This document shows positions 35,383 to 48,131 of a stretch of DNA of 64,000 nucleotides, one piece after another. The notes beneath the pieces are model-generated. The model was given only the letters and a program-made list of their open reading frames with translations, made no database searches and was not told the DNA's origin. Source of the DNA: Adenophora triphylla var. japonica (Eukaryota > Streptophyta > Magnoliopsida > Asterales > Campanulaceae); contig JAFEMH010000980.1 of the NCBI GenBank assembly GCA_022495995.1, positions 1-64,000 on the forward strand, read 5' to 3'. The position numbers and the translations under genes are program-made. How positions within the stretch are numbered: the stretch's first letter is position 1; the number at the start of each line of letters is the position of its first letter.

Positions 35383-36660
35383 ATGCCTCAACCAAGAAGA
35401 AATAATGAGAAAGACATTCCCCACATTGATGATCGTGGATCATTTGAAATATATGCATCAAAAATCAAAACTTACCTTGATGCCAACAAAGATCCGGAAC
35501 TGGTTTGCCCTTGAAAATGAAGTCACATATCCTGTATCTCGTTGATACAAATGGTGGACCTAGCAAAGTTAAATCTCCCGAATTCTGGACTCGATTCGTA
35601 AAGGCAACTTGTTAGTGCTAACCTTAAGGTCAAGAACATACTCCAAAAGAGTGTCAATGACTCTCTTGCTCAAGAAATTGCCAAGGAGCCAACCGCAAAG
35701 GCCGCTTGGGAACTCATTCATACCAAGTTCCAAAAACACACTAGTGTTAGAACACAAAACCTATACAATCTTCTTAGACAACTTGACAACTTCAAATTCT
35801 ACCCCGGTGAGAAAGTAAGTGCCGCAAAACCAAGGTTTGAAGACTTGGTAAGATCCATTGCCGATCATGGTAAAACTTTTGAGAACCAAGACTTGTGTCT
35901 CAAAATATACTCCAACCTTCCTCAAGAATATGAGAAGGTAGCTTTGCCAATAAGAGAAGGCTCGTAATGGAGCACCATGACCGTTGAACAATACTTTGGT
36001 AAACTTGAAGCATATGAACTAGAAGGAATGATAAAACTTCAACCTGTTCCCTCCATCTCACAAACTCTTGCCTTAGCTGCCCAAGAAACCACCCAAAAAC
36101 CAATTACCCAACAAGATATTGATTCTATGGTTCTTCTCTCCCTCCAAAAAGTAAACCTTCCCTCAAATAACCTCTCCCAAGGAGATCTACCAAGCCTCAT
36201 ATCCATGGCGGTCAGAAACACCTTGAAAGCACATAAGAAGTCCTTTGAGAGAAGCTATAGCCCATCCACATCTGATCAAGAGAACCCTAAAAAGAAAGTT
36301 GAATGCTTCAACCGTAAGAAGCTTGGACATTACTCCTCCGATTGTCCCGAACCAAGGAAACCTAGGGAAAGTCGATGCCTAAGAAATTCTCATACTCTAA
36401 AGAGATAATTCATAGTGCAAGATGCAACTGCTACAATTGCACAAAGAAGAAGAATGAGAAGAATAAAGAGCAAGTATTGATTGCCGACTCATCCAAGTTC
36501 TGATGAGGAATGTGAGTACGGTGACTCGAAAGTGAAGGAGAAGAAGCAATGATATGCTTGATGGCCGGAGATGATGAAAACTCAGACAATGAAGAGGATC
36601 TTGAAGCCTTAGCCGTTGCCGAGGAACTAAAACAGTACCTCAATTTAATACCTTAAATAA
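35383..36660 (+). pseudogene. SirI gag
   Basis: Start MPQPRRNNEKDIPHIDDRGS at 35383. Broken frames continue (TVEQYFGKLEAYELEGMIKL from 35980). The CCHC zinc knuckle at 36304 reads CFNRKKLGHYSSDC, with Arg (CGT 36313-36315) in place of the second Cys. An acidic tail follows to 36660. Several frameshifts. Confidence 0.75.
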
Positions 36661-37790
36661 TGAAGAATTTAAACAATTAGTCAAGATTTCTTTATTAATT
36701 CAAATAAAAAGACACCAAACTCGGCTTTGCTTCATTACTCACCGACAATCTATCCCAAAGTAAAACCATTGAGAACCTTGAAAAAGCCAATCAAGGTCCG
36801 AAAGTCCAAAACCTTATGCTTGAAAAAGCCAATGAAGATCCGATGCCTATGAATTCCAAACTTCGAAACCAATATCAATCTTGAAAAGGAAAATGAATCC
36901 TTCGTAAAGAAGTTTAAAACCTGGAATAGCTCGAGAAGCCTTGACCCATTTTAGCTACAACCAAAGACTCCCAAGTGACAAATCAGAATTGGAGCTAACA
37001 ACCCTACTATGTACACTTATACCCCTCTTACCGATGAAAGGGCAATTGACAAAATGGTTCTTGAAAGCATGAACTATGTCAAAGTCCAAGAAAATGTTTA
37101 TCCTATCCAAACCAAGGAAGATCTTAAGGAAAAAGGAAAATGGATGAAGCTAGCTCCACCACACCGATGTATCAACTCCGCATAGCCCCACTCACACCGA
37201 CAAAAATCATATAGCCATTCTAAAACAAATAAAAGGAAAAGGAGAACAAGCAAGCAAAGGTAAATACATATGGCAAAAGAAAGGAATCAAGGAGCAAATT
37301 AAGGAGAACCAACCAAGACATGACAGACAAACAGAGGTCTCCTAGACAACCAAGACATGGTGGACAAAGCAGAGGTTCCCTAGACAAATAAGATATGGTG
37401 AACAAATGAGGTCTCCAAGACAAAGAAAGATTCTATGATCATCACTCATATGCCAAACCTCAAAGACCTAACTGGCCATTCTCTAATGGAAGAAACCATG
37501 CCCAACACAATACCTCTCCTAGATCATCTCATAATTCCCCAAGCCATTCTCAGTTTCATAACCAAAATCTATTCTCTTCTCCCAACCAATTCCTTAATCA
37601 AACCCAACCTATTGCTCCTACTCCCTATATGCCGCAAATCATGGGATATTATAATGCCCTAAACCAAGATTTCTTTGGAAAGAGAGCAATGAACAAAGCT
37701 AGGGGACCAAAGAAATTCTAATCCTTTGGACCCAAAAGAATAAAGGGTACCATAAATGTATTTTGTTGTTTTGTAGGAACCTAGGAAAGG
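36661..37790. other. SirI gag-pol linker, frame lost
   Basis: In sense this should encode the rest of gag and the start of pol. Only charged or Asn/Gln-rich scraps are readable (PNSLIKPNLLLLLPI is a shadow). Near-identical short repeats around AGACAACCAAGACATGGTGGACA occur at 37315-37400. Confidence 0.4.
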
Positions 37791-39010
37791 AATATGGTAC
37801 TTGGACAAAGTGGATGCAAGCAGTACATGACTTACAACAAGGAGTGGCTACAACAATATGTTCCCAAAAATGGTCCAAATGTAACTTTTGGTGACAATTC
37901 TCAAGCCAAAGTCAAAGGATCAGGAAACCTTGTTACTAAAGATATTATTTTCACTAATGTATCTTATGTAGAAGGTCTCAAGCACAATTTGATTAGCCTT
38001 AGTCGATTTGTGATAAGGGATATCATGTTGAATGTTCCAAGAACCACCGCATTGTCAAGGATGTCAACAACAAATCAATCCTCACCGGAATAAGAAAAGG
38101 CAATCTCTACCTGTCTAAACCTTGAAATTGTGGATTCCTCGCATGCCCATTGCCTTCTCTCCTTCACCAATCCGACATGTCTTGGTTATGGCACAAAAGA
38201 TTAGCTCACCTAAACCCGAAAAGCATCTCAAAACTAGCCAACTCCAACCTAGTAAAAGGCCTACCCAAAATACCCTTCAAAAGGACAAGTTATGCAAAGC
38301 TTGTCAATGTGGAAAACAAAAGAAAACCTCCTTCACCGCCAAAACCGTACTAGATACCTCTAAACCTCTTCAACTTCTTCACATGGACCTTTTTGGACCT
38401 ATCGTAACTAGATCTCTTGGTGGAAAGAGATACTCTCTTGTTGTAGTTGATGACTACACTAGATTTACTTGGATCATCCTCCTTGAATCCAAAAAGGATA
38501 CTTTGGAACAACTTGTCAAATTGTTCAATAAAATTCAAAACCAAAAGAGTTTATCCATCATCAAAATTAGATCGATCATGGTAAGGAATTTGAGAACACC
38601 GGTGTTGAAGAATACCGTGATCAAAAAGGGATTGAGCACAACTTTTCGCTCCTAGAACTCCTCAAAGAAATGGAGTTGCAGTAAAGAAAGAATAGAACAA
38701 TTTGTGAGGCAAAGAAGGTCTATGCCGTCGTAACACAACCTTCCCAAATATTTTTGGGGTGAAGCAAGAACCACCGCCGTCTATGTTCAAAACAAAACCC
38801 TCATCAACAAGTTTCACTCCAAGACTCCTTATGAACTTTGGAATGGAAGAACACCAACCATTTCATAATTCCATGGCTTTGGAAGTAGATGTTTCATACA
38901 CAACAATGGGAAAAATAATCTTGACAAATTTGATTCAAAGAGTGATGAAGGAATTTTCCTTGGATACTCCAATACAAGCAAAGCCTATAGAGTTTACAAC
39001 AAAAGAAGAC
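37791..39010 (+). pseudogene. SirI protease, pre-integrase and integrase
   Basis: Protease: the D-S-G triad region at about 37800-37816 is disrupted (GACAAAGTGG), and the rest follows as NVTFGDNSQAKVKGSGNLV and GLKHNLISLSR. Pre-integrase: SWLWHKRLAHLNPKSISKL near 38178. Integrase: MDLFGPIVTRSLGGKRYSLV near 38383, then VVDDYTRFTWIIL and GLSTTFRS. Frames change at least six times. Confidence 0.75.
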
Positions 39011-39539
39011 TTGTTGTAGAGGAATCAATTCATGTAGACTTTGATGAAAATAATGACCAAAGTCACACCGAGCTATGTGATTTTGATGAAGCCGGGCAAC
39101 TCGTATAACCTTCCCGAGGTTTCTCCCCTGCTCATGACCCCTCTTGTCTCATCCCCGAAGAAGATTCACCTTCCCTTCCTTATATAGTGCCCAAAGACAC
39201 AAATAAACAATCAACTTTGCCTCGATGTACCCATGAAACCTCTCTCAACAAAGAAAGGTGCATCTCGATACCATGATGCATCAATTAACCTTCCTTCATC
39301 CAAACATCAAAATCCCTCAAGAAGACCCTATCCAATCTCGATAACAACTCCTCTCAATCAATTCCTCAACCTGAAATAATTACCCACATTATCCCTCCAA
39401 ACAAAAACATCTATATAGATCTTCCTATACACAAAATGGACATACCACCTAACATGCCTGTTCTTGACTCTCTATTGAGTGCCTTCATCTCCCAAATTGA
39501 ACCCAAAGATAAATGAAGCTCTTCAAGACCCGGATCGAT
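39011..39539. other. SirI pol linker, frame lost
   Basis: Corresponds to the variable linker between integrase and RT. Short acidic and Pro-rich pieces only. Confidence 0.4.
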
Positions 39540-41023
39540 AGAAGCAATGGAGGAAGAGCTAGAGCAATTTGAAAGAAACAAAGTTTGGAAGCTTGTTCCT
39601 AAGCCAAAGAACCAAACTGTCATAGGAACAAGATGGGTGTTTAGGAATAAAATGAATGAAGAGGTGTTGTAATAAGAAACAAAGCTAGACTGGTTGCTCA
39701 AGGATACGAGACAAGAAGAAGGCATTGATTATGATGAGACTTTTGCACTGGGCTTGCAAGACTTGAAGCTATAAGGCTATTTCTTGCCTATGCTTCATTT
39801 AAGAAGATGAAAGTGTTTCAAATGGATGTTAAGAGTGCATTTCTAAATGGAATCCTAAATGAAAAGGTGTTTGTTTCTCAACCTCCCGGATTTGAGCATC
39901 CCAAGTTTCCCGATCATGTATATAAATTGGACAAAGCACTATATGGACTTAAACAAGCACCAAGAGCTTGGTATGACACCCTATCTAGATATCTCCTTGG
40001 TAAAGGATTTACCAAGGGCCATATTGATAACACTTTGTTTATCAAAAAATATGGAGATGATCAGTTGCTCATCCAAGTCTATGTTGATGACATCATTTTT
40101 GGATCATCAAATGAAGACTTGTGCACCGAATTTGGGAATATTATGAAGGACCAGCTTTGAAATGAGCATGATTGGTGAGCTTACATTCTTTTTGGGCCTT
40201 CAAGTCAAGCAAATGGAGGAAGGAATATTCATCAACCAAGCTAAATATACAAGGGACATGATCAAAAAGTTTGACATGCAATCTTCTTCACCTGCTAAAA
40301 CTCCATTGTCAACCACAACCAAACTTCATGCCGATCCCGATGGCCAAAGTGTAAATCCAACACTTTACAGAGCTACATTGGATCCCTTCTCTATGTAATG
40401 CCTTCAAGACCCGACATTATGTTTAGTGTCTGTCTTTGTGCTAGATTTCGTGCAAATCCCAAGGAGTCTCATCTCTCTCGTCGTCAAGAGAATTCTCGAG
40501 ATATCTCAAAGGAACCCCGATTATGGATTGTGGTATCCTACCGAATCCCCATTTTCTTTAATTGGATTCACCGACTCGATTATGTGGTGTAACCTAGATA
40601 GAAAGTCCACAAGTGGTGGATGCCAATTCATTGGATCTAGAATCATTTCATGGTCAAGTAAAAAGCAAACCTCGCAGCCACCTCAACAAATGAGGCCGAA
40701 TATATTGCCGCCGGTTTGTGTTGTTCACAAATACTTTACCTCAAAAGTCAATTACAAGATTTTGGAATTGAACTGCCCAACATCCCAATCTTTTGTGACA
40801 ACTCAAGTACCATTGCCATGACGAAAACCCCGTCCAACACTCAAAGACAAAGCATATTGAGGTCGACATCACTTCATCGTGAGACCATGTTGAAAAAGGG
40901 AACATTAGTCTTGCTAAAGTGTGTACTCGAAAATAATGTCTCGACATCCTAACAAAGGCTATGGATGAGAAAAGATTTGAGATGTTAAGAGCAATGCTAG
41001 GCATGATTAATCTACCAAAATAA
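39540..41023 (+). pseudogene. SirI reverse transcriptase and RNase H
   Basis: RT starts near 39545 (MEEELEQFERNKVWKLVPKP), continues [20 protein letters not shown] and [19 protein letters not shown], and has the catalytic YVDD at 40080-40091. After a shift at 40158 it resumes [20 protein letters not shown]. RNase H covers 40400-41023 in pieces (LDRKSTSGGCQFIGSRIISW) and ends MLGMINLPK. Same architecture as SirH, less well preserved. Confidence 0.85.
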
Positions 41024-41227
41024 AACAAAGGGAAAAACTCTTATTCATTGGAACAAAACATTTCCTATGGCCGCTGCCAACAACATTGTCCGACGCCTAA
41101 CCTATTTCTCAATACAAAAGCTTCTTACCTATCAAAACCAAACTTCATTCCTACATTACAGTAAATTCAAACACCTTAAAAACAACCATAAACCCATAGT
41201 ACCAAAAAGCTTCATCAACCCTCCTTC

Positions 41228-42221
41228 TCATCTCAACAAGCACCTCGAAAAGCCTTGACAGCCTAAGGACTCGTCAATCCTGTTTATCCCATAGCCGATC
41301 TTGGAAGCAATCATCCCCATATCCTCTATCACTATGAATAATGTCTGGAGCTTGGTATGCACTCTCTTTGATATCTCCATATCTCTCCAACCAAACAGGT
41401 GCCTTTCCATGAATGGATCAATTGCAGAGGTTGAGAACCGCAAAGAAGGACAGACCCTCCTTGGCCACCATTCTTCAACCGCATTATAGGGAGGATACTC
41501 ACTAAGTGGTGAGATAAAGCTGAAGGTACTCGAAGAATTTGCACTTGCCTCGTGCAATGATAGCTTGATCGACCGAGGACCTTCATCCTCCTCACCATTT
41601 AGAGCACTGACTCAAACACTTGAGAAATTGAGAAAACAACTTCATATAGACTTTGGAAGGAGAACTTTGCACTCCCGCAAAGTTATCTCCAGCTTCCTCA
41701 AGAACCGTTTGGCTAAGAGTTAGAGAATCCTCGGTGACAATGTGAATTCCTTGACAGCCTATGAAATCGTTGACCAATTTTTGTGTCAACCTTAATCCTT
41801 TCATCACCGTCAAGCTTCACTAGCTCTCCCAAGGTATAAACCCTTTCCACTTTGTCCTTAACCGGCCTACTTGACTCTCCTTCTCTCTTCCTTTCTTGAC
41901 AGCCTAACCTTAGCCGTCGATCACCGGTTCCCCTTCAACTATCTTAGCCTTACCCTTACCTTTTGCTCTCTCTCTCTTAACCTATTTTCCTCACCTTCCA
42001 AAAGTGCTAATCTCTCCTCCTCCCAAAACTTTCTTCTTATCTCTCTCTCCTTCATCTCCTCCTCCTTATTGGGATCATCTTTGAGTATTTGATCCACCTC
42101 CCCGCTCCAAACCTATATCGCCTTGGAGCCTATATGACGTAAACTCCCTCTCAAACCTTGCCTCTCTTGTTTCATCTACCCTTCGACTTTGAAAAACAAG
42201 TCTCTTTGCAGCCTTAGCCAT
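41228..42221 (-). pseudogene. SirI antisense gene, charged coiled-coil protein
   Basis: On the minus strand a coding-like sequence starts MAKAAKRLVFQSRRVDETRE at 42221. It passes through EVDQILKDDPNKEEEMKERE and a strongly helical Glu/Arg/Lys segment (about 42105-41955), then KDKVERVYTLGELVKLDGDE, SLTLSQTVLEEAGDNFAGV and HLFGWRDMEISKRVHTKLQ, to a stop near 41228. Frames change several times. A TATA box (CTATATAAGG, minus strand, 42319-42309) lies ~90 bp upstream of this ATG. I do not recognise the family. It is not homologous by eye to the Tat antisense gene. Confidence 0.5.
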
Positions 42222-42775
42222 TTTGCTAGGACCGAACTTTGAAACAAGTCTTCCCATTTCTCTATGAATGAAATGAATTTGGTAAATTTCTTCATCTCGA
42301 ATCATTTCCTTATATAGCCAAATTCGCCACCAAATTAGTGGCAATGATCATTCAAAATAGACTTGGCCGGTAATTAAGTCTCGATAACCTATGAATTTAG
42401 TTCTTGCCAAATCGAGGATGTTTTGGAACTTGCCACTAACATATATCTATTAATGTCTCTGTTTATTCCCTCTCGAAATTTCGCCTTTGTGTACGGAAAT
42501 AACTCCCATGTTTTATGGGAAGTTATTGTACAAGTAATGAGTGGAGACAAATATCACCGTTCATGAACAGCCTCCTCTTAAATGCAAATTTTAACCGCTG
42601 CAAGAACTCCACGTATTAGCCGTTGAACTCCACCAATCCCCATATCAAAACTATCATTTAACCTTGCGATTTAATCCCTCGCTAAACAATCACTATTCTC
42701 CCTTCCAAATTCATCCTTTAATTCCCTCTCGTTTTTCTCATAAACCCTAAAAACTCTCTCGTTCTAAGTTCAAAC
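42222..42775. promoter_or_regulatory. SirI divergent promoter region
   Basis: Separates the antisense gene from sense ORF3. It contains the antisense TATA box at 42309-42319, a hairpin at about 42498-42527 (AATAACTCCCAT pairing with ATGGGAAGTTATT, one base short), and a CT-rich leader (42690-42770) leading to the sense ATG at 42776. No strong sense TATA box is visible. Confidence 0.45.
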
Positions 42776-45700
42776 ATGTCTTACCCCGAAGCCCATGGAT
42801 ACTTCATCAAACCCGAGTTCTATGAGCACAATGTTGGAGCTCTCATCAAAGAACTTTTGGAATCCAATCATCTCTGCAATATGATGGAAGCTCAACCTCC
42901 TATCTATGAGAAGTCAGGCGTAGAGATTTTTATGAAAGGAGAAAGACAATCAACTGGGCAATCAAAACCATCATTGAAGGTACCGAAATCAATGTGACCC
43001 CCAAGATTGTGTCCAAGGTTTACAACATCCCCATCAAAAGCAATGGTATTTCAAATCTCGGAATAGGAAAGACAACAACCTGGAACCCTTCTACAAAAGG
43101 TTCTTTGACAAACCAAGCCGCAATTATCTATTGGTTCAGACAAACCAATCAAAAAGAAGGACCTTGATTTGTTCAAATCAACCCTAATGGATGTTGTAAT
43201 CAAAGGGTTTGATGGAAAGCAATCATCATTTGATCAAATAAGTCCCAATGAATGGAAGCAAGCCCTAAGTTTGATAACCAAAGAAGTTAACTGGAGTGTT
43301 GCCTTACTTCACAACTTTCAATTAGCCATATCTCCCTCTCCTTGGAAATACAAGAAACAAAATCCAAGGATGAACAATTTCGCATTCATGAGTGGAATTC
43401 TCCATCATCTTATTCCAAGGTTGAATCCTCCCCTTAAGGATGAGTGGCTTGAGTCTCGCATCTCTAGTATCAACCGTAAGCTTCAACTTGAGCACCTTCA
43501 AACCGAAGGGCAAGAAGAAATTAGAGCTTGGGGACAAACTGAGAATTTTGATGAAGCCTCTCAAAGATTGAAAGAGAAAACCGAGAAGGATATGAAGATA
43601 TGGCAGGATTGGTAAACATGGTGAATGATAAAAGATCCAAGAGAAAGCATGACAAAGGTGTTGTCATAAAAGAAAGAGCTCAAGAGACTTCTCCACCAAA
43701 ATCAAAAGAAGAAAAAGCCTAGCCAAGATGAAGAAAACAGAAAGGGAAAGAAGCTTAGTAAAGGAAAGCAAATTCAAGAAGAGATAGTTGTTGAGCAAGA
43801 AAGTGCTCAAGAAACCGACAAAGGAAAGATGGTAGCCGAGGAGCATGCCGACAAGGAAGAGACTCGCCGCATCCTATCTTCAAGGATATTGATGAGTATG
43901 ATGGTGAAGAAGAAGAAATCCCCGATGCCGTGTATGCCGGTGAAGCTCAAGGTGATGAGTTTGATGAAGATATGAGAAGAGCCGTTGCCGAGTCACTAAT
44001 GGAAGTGAGGATGCCTAAGGTTGGACAGTATCTCGGGACAGCTATGGAAGCTTCATCTCTCGATGCCTAAGGTTGTCTCAAGTGCCGAAACCCCATCCAA
44101 GGTAATCTCTAAGCCTTCTCCTTACTCTCGCATTTTCTCTAGGAAGAGAAAAACAGATAAAGATGCTCCCCCATCCAAAAAGTTGAAACCAACCACTCCT
44201 CAACCCTCTTCATCCAAAGACCAATCTAGCTCACCTCATGACTCTGTGGCTTAAGGCATCCTAAATCTTAATCCCTCTAACATTAGTCCAAATGAGCCAA
44301 GTGTTGAAAAAGATAGGCGGAATAGCTCTAGCTCTGAAAAGGATGAGCCTCTGTTAAGGGGGAATAAAAGTCCTATGTCTCCCATTCTCGACAGCCTATC
44401 CCTCTCTCAAGTCAAGAATCTCCTCTCGACAGCCCTCGCATCCTTCCCCCATCCCCGAAAACATTTTCAAGGCTTCAAGGACTCTCCTTAGAGGATCCCA
44501 TGCATGTCCCCGCTGTTATCTATTACTTAAGACAAGTGCTAACAGAGGAAGAAACCCAAAAGCCTTGAAACTTATCAAACACGTAGATTTGGCCAAGAAA
44601 GTACCCATTCCCGAACTCGTAACCATTCCCGAACCCGTAACCATTCCCGCACTCCGAACCCATTCCCGCACCCGAACCCATTCCCGAAACCGAACCTCAA
44701 CCTAATCTTGAACCCGAACCTCAATCCGGTCAAGAATCTCAATTTAAACCTAGTGAGACCGATCAAAACCAAGAAACCTGTTGATCCCTCCCTTGAATCA
44801 AATCCTTCCTACTTGTGAACCTTGGATTTTAGATTGTGACATTGACTTTTCCTTCCTCTATCATGGCTGCCCACCAAAAATTGAAGGATATTTCCCATTT
44901 CCCGAAATTGCCAATCCTCACCGGTCTCCAATCCTTGGCCGTTAAGCAAAAATTCCATTATGATTCATGCAAGGAATAGATGTGGCCTCATAGTGTTTGC
45001 CCATGAGGAATGGAAAAAGTACGTAATAGCTCTTCCCAACTCCTTCTTTCACAAAGCCCCCTTACTACCCAACTTCATGGATATCTCTACCATAATAGAT
45101 TGGGAAATTTTGTTCTCCCAAATTCCTCTCTTCAAATATCAATGAATGCATTTATATGCCTTCATCCCTGGTGTATGCCCTATGCATTGAGCTTGCCAAA
45201 GAAATGTATTGGAGGATTTGCCTCAATAAATCCATTATCATGGCCGTCATTGCAAGACCAAGCCTCGACAGCCTATGTTTCCCTTCATCTTCGCACTTCT
45301 CTTCTTTCATCCCCCTAAACACAAGATCTCTCCAATCCAACCTTCCTCCAAACTTCAATCCTTCAACTTTTGTGCCCCCATATCATGTGACCATTACGTA
45401 CATGCAAAGATTTACAAGGTCAATGATAACCAAGATGAGACACATTTTGGAAGCCTCAACCGTGTCAAAATTCGAGAGGAAGGCCTCCAAAAGAAAGGCC
45501 ATTGAATCTCGATGAAGAAGCCGAACTCCGGGAAAAAGAGCCTCGGTGCCGCTCCAAATGTTATTGTGTCAAGTGATGATGAAGATAGTGCTCCCGTGAT
45601 GAAACAAAGATCAACTCTCAACCTCTACTGTTCTCACTGCCTCAACCGATCCACCTCAAACTCAACAACCCATCACTCTTCAATCAAACCCCTTCTTTTC

Positions 45701-45980
45701 TAACCTATTTGCAGGAACAAGGGGTCAAAGCTCAAAACCAAAGAAGGCTCCCTTATGGGGTACTATGAGATTGAGAAATGATGAAGAGCCCCCGTCCAAA
45801 GTCAGTTCTCAAGGAAAGGCAAAACCAAACCTTCACCTATGATGATGAGATGAGCTGGGAATGGAACAATGAGATGTACTACAGAGGTGTTGAGGACAAG
45901 ATGAAGAGAGTGCTACTTGCGTAAAGAGAGGAGATCCTTGCAAGAAGAAGAGAAAGAGATGAATTTTCTTAAGAAAATGT
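42776..45980 (+). pseudogene. SirI ORF3
   Basis: Starts MSYPEAHGYFIKPEFYEHNV. Open pieces follow: 43169-43615 (EVNWSVALLHNFQLAISPSP; LNPPLKDEWLESRISSINRK), a Lys/Glu-rich segment, RKRKTDKDAPPSKKLKPTTP near 44140, a Pro-rich tandem repeat at 44608-44720, and a globular stretch near 44960-45145. The layout (globular N-part, basic and Pro-rich middle, charged end) parallels SirH ORF3, but no clear sequence match was seen. No membrane segment recognised. Function unknown; many frameshifts. Confidence 0.5.
44608..44720 (+). repeat. Tandem repeat in SirI ORF3
   Basis: Units of about 18 bp around ACCATTCCCGAACCCGTA, coding in sense for Pro/Glu/Ile-rich repeats (IPEPV-like). Units lose frame relative to each other by one-base changes. 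Confidence 0.7.
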
Positions 45981-46188
45981 TATGTCTTTTTGGATAAGTC
46001 CTCTTTAAATCCCTACCTTTAATTCTGCTTTTAAAAACATTGTTTATTTTGGATAATATGTTTTGTTTTAAAGACTCGCTTGATTGAATCAAGAAGATTG
46101 TTCTCATCTTCATTGGTATATTCATTCTTGAGTATCTTGCAAAGTTATATCTTTATTAGATATATTACTTTGCCAAAAAGGGGGAAAT
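45981..46188. other. SirI 3' non-coding region and polypurine tract
   Basis: AT-rich; ends AAAAAGGGGGAAAT (46175-46188), the polypurine tract. Confidence 0.75.
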
Positions 46189-47331
46189 TGTTAGGACCTA
46201 ACTATGTAAGCCACATAGTTACCATAGGTTTTGACAAAGAAATATATCATATGTTATCTCGACAAACAAGATAACATATGACCTTGGACACCTAAGCCAT
46301 CAACTTCAATCCGCAATTCTATATATATCAACCGGACAATCTATGATTCAATCATCCCACAAAGATATCACTCAAAACCACTCATATACATTAATGTATC
46401 TAATTACATGTGTAGTATGATACTTTACATATTGCCTAAACCTTCTAGGATCAAGAACTTAGCTCGATGCCTAAGGTTCTCTCACAAAGAAAGACTTCAT
46501 CCCTCAACAGCCTATGATCTTCAACATCGCCAGAATGAAGAAATCCTCGTGATGACCAAGATGTGCCTTGCCCAATCTCTCCATACGTATGTTGCCACCA
46601 TCTCCATAATAATCACATGCCCGGTTGCGTATTCCAAATAATTTATTCTCCAAATCAACAAAGGCCCTAAATGCAACTCCAACATGCATTCACTTTCTTG
46701 TCTCCTTGTCTCCTCCAACGGCTATTTCCTAGCTTATAAAAGGAACTCTCCAAGACCGAAGACTCACCCCGTCTTTACACACACCCAACTTCTACAAACC
46801 TTGCATCCAAACCTTCTCAACCTCCGCAACCAATAATCAAAACAATATTAAGACACTTGTAATCGATCTCGTGTGTATAAACCGATTTGTAAGAACCCCT
46901 TAAGACCGACTTTAAGTGGGTAGTGAGAATAGCTCGATTAGAGCTTGATCCCTAATAGACTGTACTTATTAGGAAGAGGAAGTTCAAGGAACTTGCCTAT
47001 TCAATCCTTTGTAAATCTTAACGGGAACTAGATTTAAGTGGATTGATCTCACTTGTCAAGGTTGACAGTGAGGGTGGACGTAGGAGGAGTGAACTCTGAA
47101 CCACCTTAAAATTCCTTGTGTTCAATTGGTATTATCACACAACACACACACACATATACACACACATACACTATTCACTTGTCTTTACATTATTTCAAAC
47201 ACTTTTATTCCGCTGCACATTTAACTCCAATCTTTAAAACCAGTTAACCTCTGACAGCTAAGATTTCACCTCAGCTGTCAAACCTTAACTGCCTAACCTT
47301 TAATTTGATTTAAAGTAAACAGGACCTTTCA
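46189..47331 (+). repeat. SirI 3' LTR
   Basis: 1143 bp. Its last ~270 bp keep CTGACAGC, CAGCTGTC and AACTGCC where the 5' LTR has CTCGATGCC, CACTGTC and AACCGCC. Confidence 0.95.
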
Positions 47332-47336
47332 GAAAA

Positions 47337-48118
47337 TAAACAATTATGGAGTATTATTAATCCTTGAAGCTGCACCTATATATTCATCTAAGGACGGCGA
47401 TATTGGCACTCACATTCTTTTACTAGCTATACATCTGGTCGGGGAGTAAGCTTACTACATTAGACGGGAGGAGTCAGATATATGTCTGCTAATAAGGAGA
47501 GGCGGGCAGAATCTAAACCTCATTTCAGAAACATCTGCAATCCTTGGTAGATCGAGAAAAATAATAGAGACTGTTGTTGTCGTGTAAGTAGATGGAAATT
47601 ATGATTTTTGCATGATTCGTGAGATCCGAAGAGAAATAAATAAATTAATCAATATAATGTTTGTGTTGAACCCACAATTGATCCATAAACTTCAGCTATT
47701 TTGGTTTACTAATTACTACATGAATGGGATGGATATAAGTGTATCGATCTGCATGATCCATATGACTCGCATATACCATCTACCGCATATGTTTGATGAA
47801 TATTGACAACAAAAAAACACTGTCATCGTCGACAACAACAACAACAACAACAAGCCTTTCTTTTGGCCCCCACCGGTGAAAGGGAGGTTGGCAAGGATCC
47901 CAATCCGACTTACCTTTAAAACGAAAGATAAATTCGAAAGAAAATTAGTATTGAAAAACTTTGGTAGCACCCTAACTATGCATCTTAAGGACTTACAATA
48001 ATATTACAAGTATATACAATAAAATATGATGTTTCTAAAAGATGAATTGTTGAGATATTGACAATAATATTACAAGTATACTGTATACAATAAAATATGA
48101 TGTTTCTAAAAGATGAAT
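47337..48118. other. Non-coding host-like DNA
   Basis: No gene. 47440-47650 resembles 7866-8260. A (CAA)n run lies at about 47830-47853. A 66/71-bp tandem duplication occupies 47995-48131. Confidence 0.5.
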
Positions 48119-48131
48119 TGTTGAGATATTG
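47995..48131 (+). repeat. 66/71-bp tandem duplication
   Basis: Unit 47995-48060 is repeated at 48061-48131 with a five-base insertion (CTGTA). The second unit runs into the CopK LTR start (TGTTGAGATATTG), which also occurs in unit 1. Confidence 0.85.

Larger units (their letters stand above)
34174..47331 (+). mobile_element. SirI: Sirevirus-like Copia element with two extra genes
   Basis: LTRs at 34174-35314 and 46189-47331 (TGTTAGGACC ... ACCTTTCA), target duplication GAAAA at 34169-34173 and 47332-47336. Gag and pol occupy 35383-41023. A further 5 kb holds an antisense gene and a third ORF. RT motifs ([25 protein letters not shown]) place it with SirH, although sequences differ clearly. 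Length 13.2 kb is in the Sirevirus range. Confidence 0.95.

Noticed and set aside
47830..47853. (CAA)n run as a functional element
   Set aside because: Ordinary short microsatellite; minus-strand frame over it is low complexity.
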